38,913 nucleotides of DNA from Actinomycetes bacterium. Lineage in GTDB: Bacteria > Actinomycetota > Actinomycetes > Mycobacteriales > Mycobacteriaceae. Where the stretch lies: NCBI GenBank assembly GCA_029780675.1, contig JAKOYE010000179.1, positions 1 through 38,913 of the forward strand, written 5' to 3'. The notes below the pieces were generated by a model, which worked only from the letters and a program-made list of their open reading frames with translations, ran no database searches and was not told where the DNA came from. The translations under genes were made by a program, and so were the position numbers. The number at the start of each line of letters is the position of its first letter. Position 1 is the stretch's first letter. This document shows positions 9,729-18,350 of this stretch, one piece after another.

Positions 9729-10199
9729 ATGGGTGACCGGGCGGAGCTGGAGTCGGCGATCGCCGATGACGTCCGAGCCCTGTCGGCCGCCACGGAACGG
9801 ATAGGCAAGGCCTTCGCCGGCGTGCACTCCATGTCCGCCAACGACTTTCGGGCGCTGCTGCACGTCATGGTGGCCGAGCAGACCGGCGCACCGCTGAGCG
9901 CCGGCGAGTTGCGCGACCTGATGGGCCTGTCCGGCGCGGCGATCACCTACCTCGTCGAGCGGATGATCGACTCGGGAAATCTGCGCCGCGAGTCCGATCC
10001 CCACGACCGGCGCAAGGTCATCCTCAAGTACGCCGACCACGGCCTCGAGTTGGCCCGGCAGTTCTTCACACCGCTGGAGCGGCACACCCAGCGGGCCCTG
10101 GCCGACCTTCCCGACCGGGATCTGCGCGCCGCGCACCGGGTGCTCATCGGCGTGCTGCGTGCCATGCGGGACTTCGAGACCGACCTGGATCTGCTCTAG
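9729..10199 (+). CDS. MarR-family transcriptional regulator
   Basis: 156 residues, the usual MarR length. It has an N-terminal dimerisation helix, then a winged helix-turn-helix: LSAGELRDLMGLSGAAITYLVERM is the recognition region, and DPHDRRKVILKY is the wing with the family's characteristic DxRxR-like DRRK. The C-terminal helices complete the dimer interface. It most likely represses itself and the divergent MMPL transporter and is relieved by a ligand that the pump exports. ATG 9729 is the first in-frame start. The gene ends in TAG, which doubles as the first half of the -10 box of the next gene. Confidence 0.92.
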   Translation: MGDRAELESAIADDVRALSAATERIGKAFAGVHSMSANDFRALLHVMVAEQTGAPLSAGELRDLMGLSGAAITYLVERMIDSGNLRRESDPHDRRKVILKYADHGLELARQFFTPLERHTQRALADLPDRDLRAAHRVLIGVLRAMRDFETDLDLL

Positions 10200-10202
10200 G
10201 GT
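10197..10202 (+). promoter_or_regulatory. -10 box TAGGGT for the ATPase gene; overlaps the MarR stop
   Basis: TAGGGT starts with the TAG stop codon of the MarR gene and is followed by exactly 7 nt and GTG 10210, suggesting a leaderless transcript independent of marR. Confidence 0.5.
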
Positions 10203-10209
10203 CGGCCCT

Positions 10210-11328
10210 GTGCTGGACACCCTTGCCGTGGCGAACTACCGGTCGCTGCGCCGCCTGGTGGTCCCGTTGCGGCGCTGCACCGTCGTCACCGGGGCCAACG
10301 GCAGCGGGAAGTCCAGCCTGTACCGGGCGCTGCGACTGCTGGCGGACTGCGCCCGCAACGGCGCCGTCAGCGCACTGGCGGCCGAGGGCGGTCTGGCGTC
10401 GACGATGTGGGCCGGCCCCGGCCGGACCGGGCCGGTCAGCCTGAAACTGGGCTTCGCCGGCGACGACTTCGGGTACACCGTCGACCTCGGGATGCCGCAG
10501 ATCGGCAACACCTTCTTCGCCCTCGACCCCGAGATCAAATCCGAAGCGGTCTGGGCCGGCCCGGTGCTGCGGCCCTCCGCGCTGACCGCGGAGCGGTCCG
10601 GACCGCTGGCCCGTATCCGCGACGCCGACGACCACTGGCGCACCGTCACCACCGGGATGCGGCCCTACGACAGCATGATCAGCGAACTGGCCGACCCGCA
10701 GGCCGCGCCGGAGTTGATGGTGCTGCGGGAGCGGATGCGGTCCTGGCGGTTCTACGACCACGTCCGCACCGACGCGGCCGCCCCCGCCCGGATGTCCCGG
10801 ATCGGCACCCGCACCACGGTGCTCGGGCACGACGGGGCCGACCTGGCCGCCGCATTGCAGACCATCATCGAGATCGGCGACGCGGCGGCGCTGGCCGGCG
10901 CCATCGACGCGGCCTTCCCGGGATGCGCGGTCGTCGTGCGCGTCGACGGTGGCCGCTTCGAGGTCGGCCTGCGCCAGCCGGGGATGGCGCGGCCGCTGAC
11001 CGCCGCCGAACTGTCCGACGGGACGCTGCGGTACCTGCTGCTGGTCGCCGCCCTGCTCAGTCCGCGGCCCGCCGAGCTGACCGTGCTCAACGAACCGGAG
11101 TCCAGCCTGCATCCGGACCTGCTGCCGGCGTTGGCGGCGCTGATCGTCCGGGCCGCGGAGTCCACCCAGGTGGTGCTCGTCACACACTCCCCGGTGCTGG
11201 TCTCGGCGCTGGGTGGTCTCGATGACGACCTGAACCTGTTGCGGCTGGTCAAAGTCGACGGCGAGACGGCGGTGGCGGACCTGGGCCCGCTCGACGAGCC
11301 GGCCTGGCACTGGCCCACCCGGTCATAA
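10210..11328 (+). CDS. Predicted AAA/RecF-like ATPase (COG4637 type)
   Basis: 372 residues, single domain. VTGANGSGKSSLYRAL is the Walker A motif near residue 30, preceded by the YRSLRRL strand typical of RecF/SMC-like heads. Near residue 280, ELSDGTLRYLLLVAALL is the ABC-like signature. LTVLNEPESSLHPDLLPAL is Walker B in the NEPE form that this family carries instead of DEPE, and VLVTHSPVLV is the H-loop. No nuclease (TOPRIM) domain follows, so it is not a full OLD nuclease. The role is unknown; related proteins are called predicted ATPases. GTG 10210 fits the family N-terminus and the upstream -10 box. No partner nuclease is encoded next to it. Confidence 0.85.
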   Translation: MLDTLAVANYRSLRRLVVPLRRCTVVTGANGSGKSSLYRALRLLADCARNGAVSALAAEGGLASTMWAGPGRTGPVSLKLGFAGDDFGYTVDLGMPQIGNTFFALDPEIKSEAVWAGPVLRPSALTAERSGPLARIRDADDHWRTVTTGMRPYDSMISELADPQAAPELMVLRERMRSWRFYDHVRTDAAAPARMSRIGTRTTVLGHDGADLAAALQTIIEIGDAAALAGAIDAAFPGCAVVVRVDGGRFEVGLRQPGMARPLTAAELSDGTLRYLLLVAALLSPRPAELTVLNEPESSLHPDLLPALAALIVRAAESTQVVLVTHSPVLVSALGGLDDDLNLLRLVKVDGETAVADLGPLDEPAWHWPTRS

Positions 11329-11337
11329 CCGTCGCCC

Positions 11338-11343
11338 TAAGCT
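11338..11343 (+). promoter_or_regulatory. -10 box TAAGCT before the 11351 gene
   Basis: TAAGCT is followed by exactly 7 nt and GTG 11351, in the 22-nt gap after the ATPase stop. Confidence 0.5.
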
Positions 11344-11350
11344 GGCAGCC

Positions 11351-11824
11351 GTGCCCCGCCAGAAACCCGAACCCGATCCCGACCCGTCCGGGGAGTCGTC
11401 CGCCCAGCGGTCCACGGCGATGCCCTTGCTGATCGCACTGGTGCTGGTGGCGATCGTCCTGGCGGTGGTCACCGGGTTGCGTTCCTGCCGGGGCGAGGAG
11501 ATCTCCGCCGAGGCGGGTATCGGCCGGGCGGTGATCGGCCAGAACGACGCGCTGCAGCGCGGGAACTTCGCCGACTTCCGACGGTTCACCTGCGTGGCCG
11601 AACAGGGCACCGAGGAGTCGGTGCTGGCCGCGCAGCGCAACTCCGCCCAAGCGAAGGGCGCGCGCTATGTCGACGACGTCCGCGGCTTCGCGGTGAACGG
11701 GGACCGGGCCACCGCCACCGTCGTCTACCACTTCGAGAAATCCGCCGACGACAAGCAGACCACCGTGATGACCTTCGCGCAGGAGGGCGGCGAGTGGAGG
11801 GTGTGCTCGGCGGGGCCGCAGTAG
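11351..11824 (+). CDS. Membrane-anchored extracytoplasmic protein, mycobacterial, function unknown
   Basis: 157 residues from GTG 11351. A Pro/Asp-rich cytoplasmic tail (about 24 residues) leads into one membrane helix (MPLLIALVLVAIVLAVVTGL). It is followed by an exported domain of about 110 residues with two Cys (FTCVAE and WRVCSAG), which could form a disulfide. The domain layout (AVIGQNDALQRGNFADF, then alternating strands such as TATVVYHFEKS) resembles the cystatin/NTF2-like DUF4878 lipoprotein fold. This is a resemblance only. It sits 22 nt after the ATPase gene but has its own -10 box. Confidence 0.78.
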   Translation: MPRQKPEPDPDPSGESSAQRSTAMPLLIALVLVAIVLAVVTGLRSCRGEEISAEAGIGRAVIGQNDALQRGNFADFRRFTCVAEQGTEESVLAAQRNSAQAKGARYVDDVRGFAVNGDRATATVVYHFEKSADDKQTTVMTFAQEGGEWRVCSAGPQ

Positions 11825-11899
11825 GGCCCCCCGAGAGCGTCCCGTGAGGGCCCCGGCGCGGGATGAACGCCGTCCCGCCCCTGTGCGAGACTCAGGAGC

Positions 11900-12313
11900 G
11901 TGACTTACGCCGGAGATATCACGCCTGCCGAGAGTTGGGCCCTGCTCAACGAGAACCCCGACGCGGTGCTGGTGGACGTCCGCACGGACGCGGAGTGGAA
12001 GTGGGTCGGCGTTCCCGACCTGTCCGGTCTCGGCCGTGACGCGGTCTTCGTGGAGTGGATGCACAGCGACGGCCGCCGCAACGAGAACTTCGTCGCCGAC
12101 CTGATCGCCGCCGGTGTCACCCCGGGGGAGCGCCCGGTGATCTTCCTGTGCCGCTCCGGTAACCGGTCCATCCCGGCCGCCTCGGCCGCCACCGCCGCCG
12201 GAATCGCGCCGTCCTACAACATGCTGGAGGGCTTCGAGGGGCAACTCGACGATGCCGGTCACCGGGGTGTGACGGGGTGGCGCGCCGACGGTCTGCCCTG
12301 GAAGCAGACATGA
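11900..12313 (+). CDS. Rhodanese-domain sulfurtransferase (Rv0390-like)
   Basis: 137 residues forming a single rhodanese domain. VLVDVRTDAEW is the early structural motif, and IFLCRSGNRS is the active-site loop with the persulfide Cys at residue 84 and the Arg at its end. Single-domain rhodaneses carry sulfane sulfur from thiosulfate or other donors to acceptors. GTG 11900 follows AGGAG closely. The 3' end overlaps metZ by 4 nt (ATGA), so the two are translated together. The same pair is Rv0390-Rv0391 in M. tuberculosis. The coupling suggests that it supplies or manages the reduced sulfur used by MetZ, which is an inference. Confidence 0.92.
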   Translation: MTYAGDITPAESWALLNENPDAVLVDVRTDAEWKWVGVPDLSGLGRDAVFVEWMHSDGRRNENFVADLIAAGVTPGERPVIFLCRSGNRSIPAASAATAAGIAPSYNMLEGFEGQLDDAGHRGVTGWRADGLPWKQT

Positions 12314-13542
12314 GGTCCGAGCAGGGGTCGGTGCCCTCGGTCCGGATTCCCCGGCAGTTGCCCGACGGTGTCAGCCCCGCCACCCTCGGGGTGCGCGGCG
12401 GGCTGCTGCGCTCGGATTTCGAGGAGACATCCGAGGGGCTGTTCCTCACCTCGGGCTATGTCTACGGCTCGGCGGGGGAGGCGGAGAAGGCGTTCACCGG
12501 CGAGGTCGACCGGTTCGTCTACTCCCGTTACGGCAACCCCACCATCGAGATGTTCCAGGAACGGCTGCGCCTCATCGAGGGCGCGCCGGCCTGCTTCGCC
12601 ACGTCCTCGGGGATGTCGGCGGTGTTCACCGGTCTCGGTGCGCTGCTCGGCGCCGGGGACCGCCTGGTCGCCGCCCGCAGCCTGTTCGGTTCCTGCTTCG
12701 TCGTCTGCAACGAGATTCTCCCGCGCTGGGGTGTGGAGACCGTCTTCGTCGACGGTGACGACCTCGACCAGTGGGAGCAGGCGCTGTCGGTACCGACCCA
12801 GGCGGTGTTCTTCGAGACACCCTCGAACCCGATGCAGTCGCTGGTCGATATCGCCGCGGTGACCGAACTGGCGCACCGGGCCGGCGCAAAGGTGGTGCTG
12901 GACAATGTCTTCGCCACCCCGTTGCTGCAGCAGGGCATCCCGTTGGGGGTGGACGTCGTGATCTACTCCGGTACCAAGCACATCGACGGCCAGGGCCGGG
13001 TGCTCGGTGGGGCGATCCTCGGCGACAAGGAGTACATCGAGGGACCGGTGCAGACCCTGATGCGCCACACCGGTCCGGCGCTCAGCCCGTTCAACGCCTG
13101 GGTGCTGCTGAAGGGCCTGGAGACGCTGTCGGTTCGGGTCAACTACAGCAACGAATCCGCGCTCAAGGTGGCGGAGTTCCTGCAGGCCCACCCCGCGGTG
13201 AACTGGGTGCGCTACCCGTACCTGCCGTCTCATCCGCAGCACGACCTGGCCAAGCGGCAGATGTCCGGCGGCGGCACCGTGGTCACCTTCGAACTCACGG
13301 CGGACCGCGGGCGGGGTAAGGAGCGAGCCTTCGAGGTTCTCGACCGGCTGCGATTGATCGACATCTCCAACAACCTCGGTGACGCCAAGACGCTGATCAC
13401 CCATCCCGCCACCACGACGCACCGGGCGATGGGCCCGGAGGGACGCGCGGCGATCGGTCTGGGTGACGGGGTCGTGCGCATCTCGATCGGTTTGGAGGGC
13501 ACCGACGACCTCATCGCCGATCTGGACCGCGCGCTGAGTTAG
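12310..13542 (+). CDS. metZ: O-succinylhomoserine sulfhydrylase
   Basis: 410 residues, fold-type I PLP enzyme of the Cys/Met metabolism family. It replaces the O-succinyl group of homoserine with sulfide to give homocysteine, the direct sulfhydrylation route to methionine. Visible motifs are YSRYGNPT (cofactor phosphate contact from the partner subunit), CFATSSGMSAV, FETPSNPM, the Asp in VLDNVFATP that holds the pyridine nitrogen, and YSGTKHIDGQGR with the Schiff-base Lys at residue 223. The C-terminus has the substrate Arg region GLGDGVVRISIGLE. ATG 12310 overlaps the rhodanese stop. Length and N-terminus match MetZ of M. tuberculosis. A cystathionine gamma-synthase (MetB) is the main alternative but the context favours MetZ. 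Confidence 0.95.
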   Translation: MRSEQGSVPSVRIPRQLPDGVSPATLGVRGGLLRSDFEETSEGLFLTSGYVYGSAGEAEKAFTGEVDRFVYSRYGNPTIEMFQERLRLIEGAPACFATSSGMSAVFTGLGALLGAGDRLVAARSLFGSCFVVCNEILPRWGVETVFVDGDDLDQWEQALSVPTQAVFFETPSNPMQSLVDIAAVTELAHRAGAKVVLDNVFATPLLQQGIPLGVDVVIYSGTKHIDGQGRVLGGAILGDKEYIEGPVQTLMRHTGPALSPFNAWVLLKGLETLSVRVNYSNESALKVAEFLQAHPAVNWVRYPYLPSHPQHDLAKRQMSGGGTVVTFELTADRGRGKERAFEVLDRLRLIDISNNLGDAKTLITHPATTTHRAMGPEGRAAIGLGDGVVRISIGLEGTDDLIADLDRALS

Positions 13543-13550
13543 GCACGCAC

Positions 13551-13565
13551 GCCCCGACAGGGGGC
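13551..13565. terminator. Small hairpin between convergent metZ and SDR genes
   Basis: GCCCC (13551-13555) can pair with GGGGC (13561-13565) across a 5-nt loop, between the metZ stop at 13542 and the SDR stop at 13566. The stem is short and has no U-tract, so this is weak evidence. Confidence 0.3.
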
Positions 13566-14423
13566 CTACTCGGGTCCTTCCAGGACGCCGGTGGCGGACT
13601 GCGCCCGCTTTTCGTAGGCCGCGCGGGCGGCGGTGTCGATATCGAGGAACACCCGCGCCGTGCCCGTCTTCGCCGACAGCCATCGCCGACCCCGCGGCGG
13701 CAGGAACGCGGTGGCAGCGGCGATGAACCGCAAGGAATAGGGCACGGAGACAACGGTTTTCGGCTTCTCCAGGATTCGCACCACGGCGGCGGCGATGTCC
13801 TCCGGCTGGACGGGCCGGGTCATGCCGCCGGTCAGTGTTCCGGAGATCAGCTCGGTGTTGGTGAACGTCGGCATGACGCAGCTGACCTCGACGCCCCGCG
13901 GTGCGAACTCGTCGGCCAGCGCGGTGGAGAGCCCGACGACGGCGAACTTCGTTCCGGCGTAGAGCGCCTGGCCGGGAACGGCCAGCATGCCGGCCACCGA
14001 GGCGATGTTGACGATGTGGCCGCGGCGGCGGGCCACCATCTCCGGCAGCACCAGCCGGCAGCCGGTGACCACGCCATAGAGGTTGACCTCGATGGCCGAC
14101 CGGATGGCCTGTTCGGTGTGGTCCAGGAACGGACCCACCGGCATCACTCCGGCGTTGTTGATCAACACGTCGATGTGCCCGCCCCCGTCGCCGCGGGCCT
14201 TGTCCAGGAACGTCGCGAAGGACTCCGGGTCCGCGACGTCGAGGGGGTAGCCCGACACCGGGCCGAGGTTGGACAGCCGGGCCACCGCCGACTCGCCGAG
14301 GGCGACATCGCGGTCGCCGATCACCACTCGCGCGCCGCGGCGCACCAACGCCTCGGCGGTGGCGAACCCGATTCCGCGGGCGGCACCGGTGATCGCCACC
14401 GTCCTACCCCTGATATTGCCCAT
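13566..14423 (-). CDS. Short-chain dehydrogenase/reductase
   Basis: 285 residues of the classical SDR family. TGAARGIG near the N-terminus binds the dinucleotide, NNAGVM is the structural motif, NIASVAGM supplies the catalytic Ser and YAGTKFA the Tyr-x3-Lys. An Arg-rich stretch plus GDRD after strand 2 leaves NAD versus NADP open. An extension of about 40 residues after the core (RFIAAATAFLPPRGRRWL) resembles that of membrane-associated mycobacterial SDRs acting on lipids or retinol-like substrates. The substrate is unknown. It lies on the same strand as, and 34 nt after, the MBL-fold gene, but a TACAGT box in the gap suggests its own transcript. Confidence 0.9.
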   Translation of the reverse strand: MGNIRGRTVAITGAARGIGFATAEALVRRGARVVIGDRDVALGESAVARLSNLGPVSGYPLDVADPESFATFLDKARGDGGGHIDVLINNAGVMPVGPFLDHTEQAIRSAIEVNLYGVVTGCRLVLPEMVARRRGHIVNIASVAGMLAVPGQALYAGTKFAVVGLSTALADEFAPRGVEVSCVMPTFTNTELISGTLTGGMTRPVQPEDIAAAVVRILEKPKTVVSVPYSLRFIAAATAFLPPRGRRWLSAKTGTARVFLDIDTAARAAYEKRAQSATGVLEGPE

Positions 14424-14431
14424 GACAGGCG

Positions 14432-14437
14432 ACTGTA
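14432..14437 (-). promoter_or_regulatory. -10 box TACAGT for the SDR gene
   Basis: On the minus strand TACAGT is followed by 8 nt and ATG 14423, a leaderless-like layout. Confidence 0.42.
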
Positions 14438-14457
14438 GCGCCGCCGCCCACGGTCGT

Positions 14458-15243
14458 TTACCGAGCCGCGGCCGCGCGCACGGCCTGGCCGATCGGACCC
14501 GTCCACAGCGCGCCGTGGCCGGGGATGAACACGTCGGTGCCGGCCGCCGCCAGAGCGGCCAGGCTGCGCTCGCAGTCGGCCTGGCTCTCGTTGAACATCG
14601 CCGGCAGCAGTTGCGGGCCGTGCCGGCGGGCCAGCGGATGGCCGGTGATCAGCGCGTCCCCGGTGATCATGACCCCGTCGACGACGTAGGAACAGTGCCC
14701 GCCGGTGTGCCCGGGGGTGGGAATGGCCCGCGGGCCGCCCGGAAGCGCGGACGCCACCTCTTCGGACAGTGCCCGGGCACCCGGGATGCCGTCGCGGACC
14801 AGTCCGCCGAGTCGTGCCGCCTGCAGCGACCACCGCAGCCAGGCCGGCCGCCACGCCTGCGCCAGCAGGGCGGCCGGTGACACCTGTTGCAGGTAGTCGC
14901 GTCTGGCGTGCCCGACCTCGTCGGGATGGCAGTACACCGGGGTGCCGTGGGTGGCGGCGAACCAGATCGCCGAGCCGAGGTGGTCGATATGGGCGTGGGT
15001 GAGCAGGATGGCCCGCACATCGGCAGGGCCGAACCCCAGCCGGTCCAGCGAGGCCAGCACCTCGTCGCGGTGGCCCGGGTAGCCGGCGTCGATCAGCAGC
15101 ACCCCGGATTCGTCGCTGACCAGCGTCCAGTTCACCAGCGGCGTCTGGGCCATCTGCACCCGTCCGGTGACCGCCGTCATCGCCAGCGCCATCGCCTGAG
15201 CATAGAGAGTCTGAACATAGTGAGGCGGGATCTGCTCGGGCAT
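14458..15243 (-). CDS. Metallo-beta-lactamase-fold hydrolase (Rv0406c-like)
   Basis: 261 residues. The zinc motif THAHIDHLG (HxHxDH), the downstream TPGHTGGHCSY, the Asp in MITGDALI and the final His in FIPGHGALW complete a dinuclear metal site. VLLIDAGYPGH is the usual first strand-loop. The family includes glyoxalase II, lactonases and diverse esterases, so no substrate can be assigned. ATG 15243 is the only good start; longer in-frame reading upstream runs into fgd1 on the other strand. It is divergent from fgd1 across 30 nt, exactly as Rv0406c is from Rv0407 in M. tuberculosis. Confidence 0.9.
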   Translation of the reverse strand: MPEQIPPHYVQTLYAQAMALAMTAVTGRVQMAQTPLVNWTLVSDESGVLLIDAGYPGHRDEVLASLDRLGFGPADVRAILLTHAHIDHLGSAIWFAATHGTPVYCHPDEVGHARRDYLQQVSPAALLAQAWRPAWLRWSLQAARLGGLVRDGIPGARALSEEVASALPGGPRAIPTPGHTGGHCSYVVDGVMITGDALITGHPLARRHGPQLLPAMFNESQADCERSLAALAAAGTDVFIPGHGALWTGPIGQAVRAAAAR

Positions 15244-15273
15244 CGCGCGGTAGACGTGCGGTAGAACTGAACC

Positions 15274-16287
15274 GTGGCTGAACTGAGGCTGGGATACAAG
15301 GCGTCCGCGGAGCAGTTCGGTCCGCGCGAACTGGTCGAACTCGGTGTGCTCGCCGAGGAGCACGGGATGGACAGTGCCACGGTCAGCGACCACTTCAACC
15401 CGTGGCGGCACGAGGGCGGTCACGCGCCCTTCGCACTGTCCTGGATGACGGCGGTCGGGGAGCGCACCAAACGGATCACGCTGGGCACGTCGGTGCTCAC
15501 CCCGACGTTCCGCTACAACCCGGCGGTGATCGCGCAGGCCTTCGCCACCATGGGCTGCCTGTACCCGGGCCGGGTGTTCCTCGGGGTCGGTACCGGTGAG
15601 GCGCTCAACGAGATCGCCACCGGCTTCACCGGTGAGTGGCCGGACTTCAAGGAGCGGTTCGCCCGGTTGCGTGAGTCGGTGAAGCTGATGCGCGAACTGT
15701 GGTGGGGCGAGCGGGTCGACTTCGACGGCGAGTTCTACCACCTCAAAGGCGCCTCGATCTACGACGTTCCCGAGGGCGGGATCCCGGTGTACATCGCCGC
15801 CGGTGGTCCCGTCGTCGCCAAGTACGCCGGCCGGGCCGGTGACGGGTTCATCTGCACCTCCGGCAAGGGCGAGGAGCTCTACGCCGACAAACTGATGCCG
15901 GCGGTGCGGGCGGGCGCCGAAGCGGCCGGCCGCGACGTCGACGTGATCGACAAGATGATCGAGATCAAGATCTCCTACGACACCGATCCCGAAGCCGCGC
16001 TGAACAACTGCCGTTTCTGGGCGCCGCTGTCGCTGACCCCGGAGCAGAAACACAGTGTCGCCGACCCGATGGAGATGGAGCGGCTGGCCGACGAACTGCC
16101 GATCGAGCAGGTGGCGCGGCGCTGGATCGTGTCCTCGGATCCCGACGAAGCCGTCGAGAAGGTGGCCGACTATGTCCGGTACGGGCTCAACCACCTCGTG
16201 TTCCACGCACCCGGGCACGACCAGCGCAGATTCCTGACGTTGTTCGAGCGGGACCTGCTGCCCCGGTTGCGCAGACTGTCCTCGTGA
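15274..16287 (+). CDS. fgd1: F420-dependent glucose-6-phosphate dehydrogenase
   Basis: 337 residues, luciferase-like (beta/alpha)8 barrel. It oxidises glucose 6-phosphate to 6-phosphogluconolactone while reducing coenzyme F420, and is the main source of F420H2 in mycobacteria. Residues known from M. tuberculosis Fgd1 are in place at the same numbers: Asp39, His40 and Trp44 in SDHFNPW, and Glu109 in GVGTGE. GTG 15274 gives the family N-terminus ([14 protein letters not shown]). Its stop overlaps the start of pta by 4 nt (GTGA). In organisms with this enzyme, F420H2 feeds many reductases and activates nitroimidazole prodrugs. Confidence 0.97.
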   Translation: MAELRLGYKASAEQFGPRELVELGVLAEEHGMDSATVSDHFNPWRHEGGHAPFALSWMTAVGERTKRITLGTSVLTPTFRYNPAVIAQAFATMGCLYPGRVFLGVGTGEALNEIATGFTGEWPDFKERFARLRESVKLMRELWWGERVDFDGEFYHLKGASIYDVPEGGIPVYIAAGGPVVAKYAGRAGDGFICTSGKGEELYADKLMPAVRAGAEAAGRDVDVIDKMIEIKISYDTDPEAALNNCRFWAPLSLTPEQKHSVADPMEMERLADELPIEQVARRWIVSSDPDEAVEKVADYVRYGLNHLVFHAPGHDQRRFLTLFERDLLPRLRRLSS

Positions 16288-18350
16288 CACGCCCCGCGAC
16301 CTCGATCTACATCGCCTCTCCCGAAGGCGAGACCGGCAAGTCCACCATCGCCCTCGGTGTGCTGCACCGGTTGACGGCCATGGTGCCCCGGGTCGGCGTG
16401 TTCCGGCCGATCATCCGGCGCGGTGAGCACGACTACATCCTCGACCTGCTGCTGGCCCAGAGCGATATCGGACTGGCCTATCAGGACTGCTTCGGGGTCA
16501 GCTATCAGCGGTTGCACGAAGACCCCGACGGGGCGATCACCGAGATCGTCGCCCGCTACCACGCCGTGGCGGATCGCTGTGACGCGATGGTGATCGTCGG
16601 CTCCGACTACACCGATGTGGCATCGCCCACCGAACTGGCGGTCAATGCCCGGATCGCCGCCAATCTCGGTGCCCCGGTGCTGCTGTCGGTGCGTGCCACC
16701 GGGCGCACGCCCGCGGAGATCGCCGCCGTCATCGAGCTGTCCCTCTCCGAACTGGACAACCAGCACACCCACACCGCGGCCGTGGTGGCCAACCGGTGCG
16801 AACCGGACAAGATGGTGGCCGTCGCCCGGGCCTGCCGGGCGCTCGGCCCACGGGTGTACGTGCTGCCCGAGGAACCCCTGCTGGCCGCGCCGACGGTCGC
16901 CGAACTGTCCGATGCGGTGAACGGCACTCTGCTGCACGGCGACCCGGTGCTCCTGGGCCGGGAAGTGATGGGTGTGATGGTCGCGGGGATGACCGCCGAT
17001 CACGTTCTGGAGCGGCTGACCGAGGGTGCGGCGGTGATCACCCCCGGGGACCGCTCCGACGTGGTGCTCGCCGTGACCAGTGCCCATGCGGCCGAGGGGT
17101 TTCCGTCGCTGTCGGTGATCATCCTCAACGGCGGTCTGCCCCTGCACCACGAGATCGCCAAACTGGTGACGGGCCTCGGCTTGCGCCTGCCGATCATCGC
17201 GACCGATCTGGGGACCTTCGCCACGGCCAGTGCGGTGGCCGCCACCCGCGGCCGGGTGACCGCCGACTCCAAGCGCAAGATCTACACCGCCATCGAACTC
17301 GTGGATCGCCACGTCGACATGACCGATCTGCTGGAGCGCCTGGCGATTCCGATCCCGACGGTGACCACCCCGCAGATGTTCGCCTACCGACTGATGGAAC
17401 GGGCCCGCGCCGACCGCCGCCGGATCGTGCTCCCGGAGGGGGATGACGACCGGATCCTGCAGGCCGCCGGCCGGCTGCTGCTCCTCGGTCTGGCCGAGTT
17501 GACCATCCTCGGCGACGAGTCCCGGGTGCGCTCCCGCGCGGCGGAACTGGGTGTTGACCTCTCCGGGGTGACGGTGATCAACCCGCGCACCAGTCCGCTG
17601 GTCGAGTCCTTCGCCGAGCAGTACGCCGATCTCCGAAAAGCCAAGGGCATCAACATCGAACAGGCTCGCGAGATCATGCACGACGTCTCCTACTTCGGCA
17701 CCATGCTGGTGCAGAACGGATTCGTGGACGGCATGGTGTCCGGGGCGGCGCACACCACCGCACACACCGTGCGACCGGCGTTCGAGATCATCAAGACCCG
17801 CCCCGGGGTGTCCACCGTGTCCAGCATCTTCCTGATGTGCCTGAGCGACCGGGTGCTGGCCTACGGCGACTGCGCGATCGTGCCCGACCCGACCCCCGAC
17901 CAACTCGCCGATATCGCGATCAGTTCGGCCTACACCGCCGCGCAGTTCGGAATCGAACCCCGGGTGGCCATGCTGTCCTACTCCACCGGCGATTCCGGCA
18001 GCGGTGCCGGGGTGGAAAAAGTCAGGGCGGCAACCGATCTCGTCCGCCGACGTGACCCGGACCTGCTGGTGGAGGGTCCGATCCAGTACGACGCCGCCGT
18101 CGATCCGGATGTTGCGGCCGCCAAGATGCCGGATTCTCCGGTCGCCGGGAAGGCCACCGTCCTGATCTTCCCCGACCTCAACACCGGCAACAACACCTAT
18201 AAGGCCGTTCAGCGCAGCGCGGGCGCGATCGCCATCGGCCCGGTGCTGCAGGGGCTCAACAAACCGGTCAACGACCTCTCACGCGGCGCGTTGGTGGACG
18301 ATATCGTCTACACCGTGGCGATCACCGCGATTCAGGCTCAGGGGCGGTGA
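16284..18350 (+). CDS. pta: Phosphate acetyltransferase (long form)
   Basis: 688 residues, the long three-part form. The N-terminal BioD-like P-loop domain starts with [22 protein letters not shown]-type regulatory domain follows around residues 215-330 ([13 protein letters not shown] onward). The catalytic PTA domain occupies roughly residues 365-685, with [30 protein letters not shown] and [10 protein letters not shown]. It interconverts acetyl-CoA plus phosphate with acetyl phosphate plus CoA. GTG 16284 lies in the fgd1 stop, and the pta stop overlaps ackA by one base, so all three genes are translationally coupled. The cell uses the pair for acetate overflow and uptake. Confidence 0.97.
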   Translation: MTRPATSIYIASPEGETGKSTIALGVLHRLTAMVPRVGVFRPIIRRGEHDYILDLLLAQSDIGLAYQDCFGVSYQRLHEDPDGAITEIVARYHAVADRCDAMVIVGSDYTDVASPTELAVNARIAANLGAPVLLSVRATGRTPAEIAAVIELSLSELDNQHTHTAAVVANRCEPDKMVAVARACRALGPRVYVLPEEPLLAAPTVAELSDAVNGTLLHGDPVLLGREVMGVMVAGMTADHVLERLTEGAAVITPGDRSDVVLAVTSAHAAEGFPSLSVIILNGGLPLHHEIAKLVTGLGLRLPIIATDLGTFATASAVAATRGRVTADSKRKIYTAIELVDRHVDMTDLLERLAIPIPTVTTPQMFAYRLMERARADRRRIVLPEGDDDRILQAAGRLLLLGLAELTILGDESRVRSRAAELGVDLSGVTVINPRTSPLVESFAEQYADLRKAKGINIEQAREIMHDVSYFGTMLVQNGFVDGMVSGAAHTTAHTVRPAFEIIKTRPGVSTVSSIFLMCLSDRVLAYGDCAIVPDPTPDQLADIAISSAYTAAQFGIEPRVAMLSYSTGDSGSGAGVEKVRAATDLVRRRDPDLLVEGPIQYDAAVDPDVAAAKMPDSPVAGKATVLIFPDLNTGNNTYKAVQRSAGAIAIGPVLQGLNKPVNDLSRGALVDDIVYTVAITAIQAQGR

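Noticed and set aside
11824..11877. Inverted repeats (GGGCCC pair, CGGGA/TCCCG) before the rhodanese gene as terminator or operator
   Set aside because: Short stems expected by chance in GC-rich sequence; no consistent structure could be drawn.
14458..16290. A very long minus-strand reading frame (610 codons) that includes the MBL hydrolase
   Set aside because: Everything upstream of ATG 15243 is antisense to fgd1, has low-complexity composition and no domain. The hydrolase starts at 15243.
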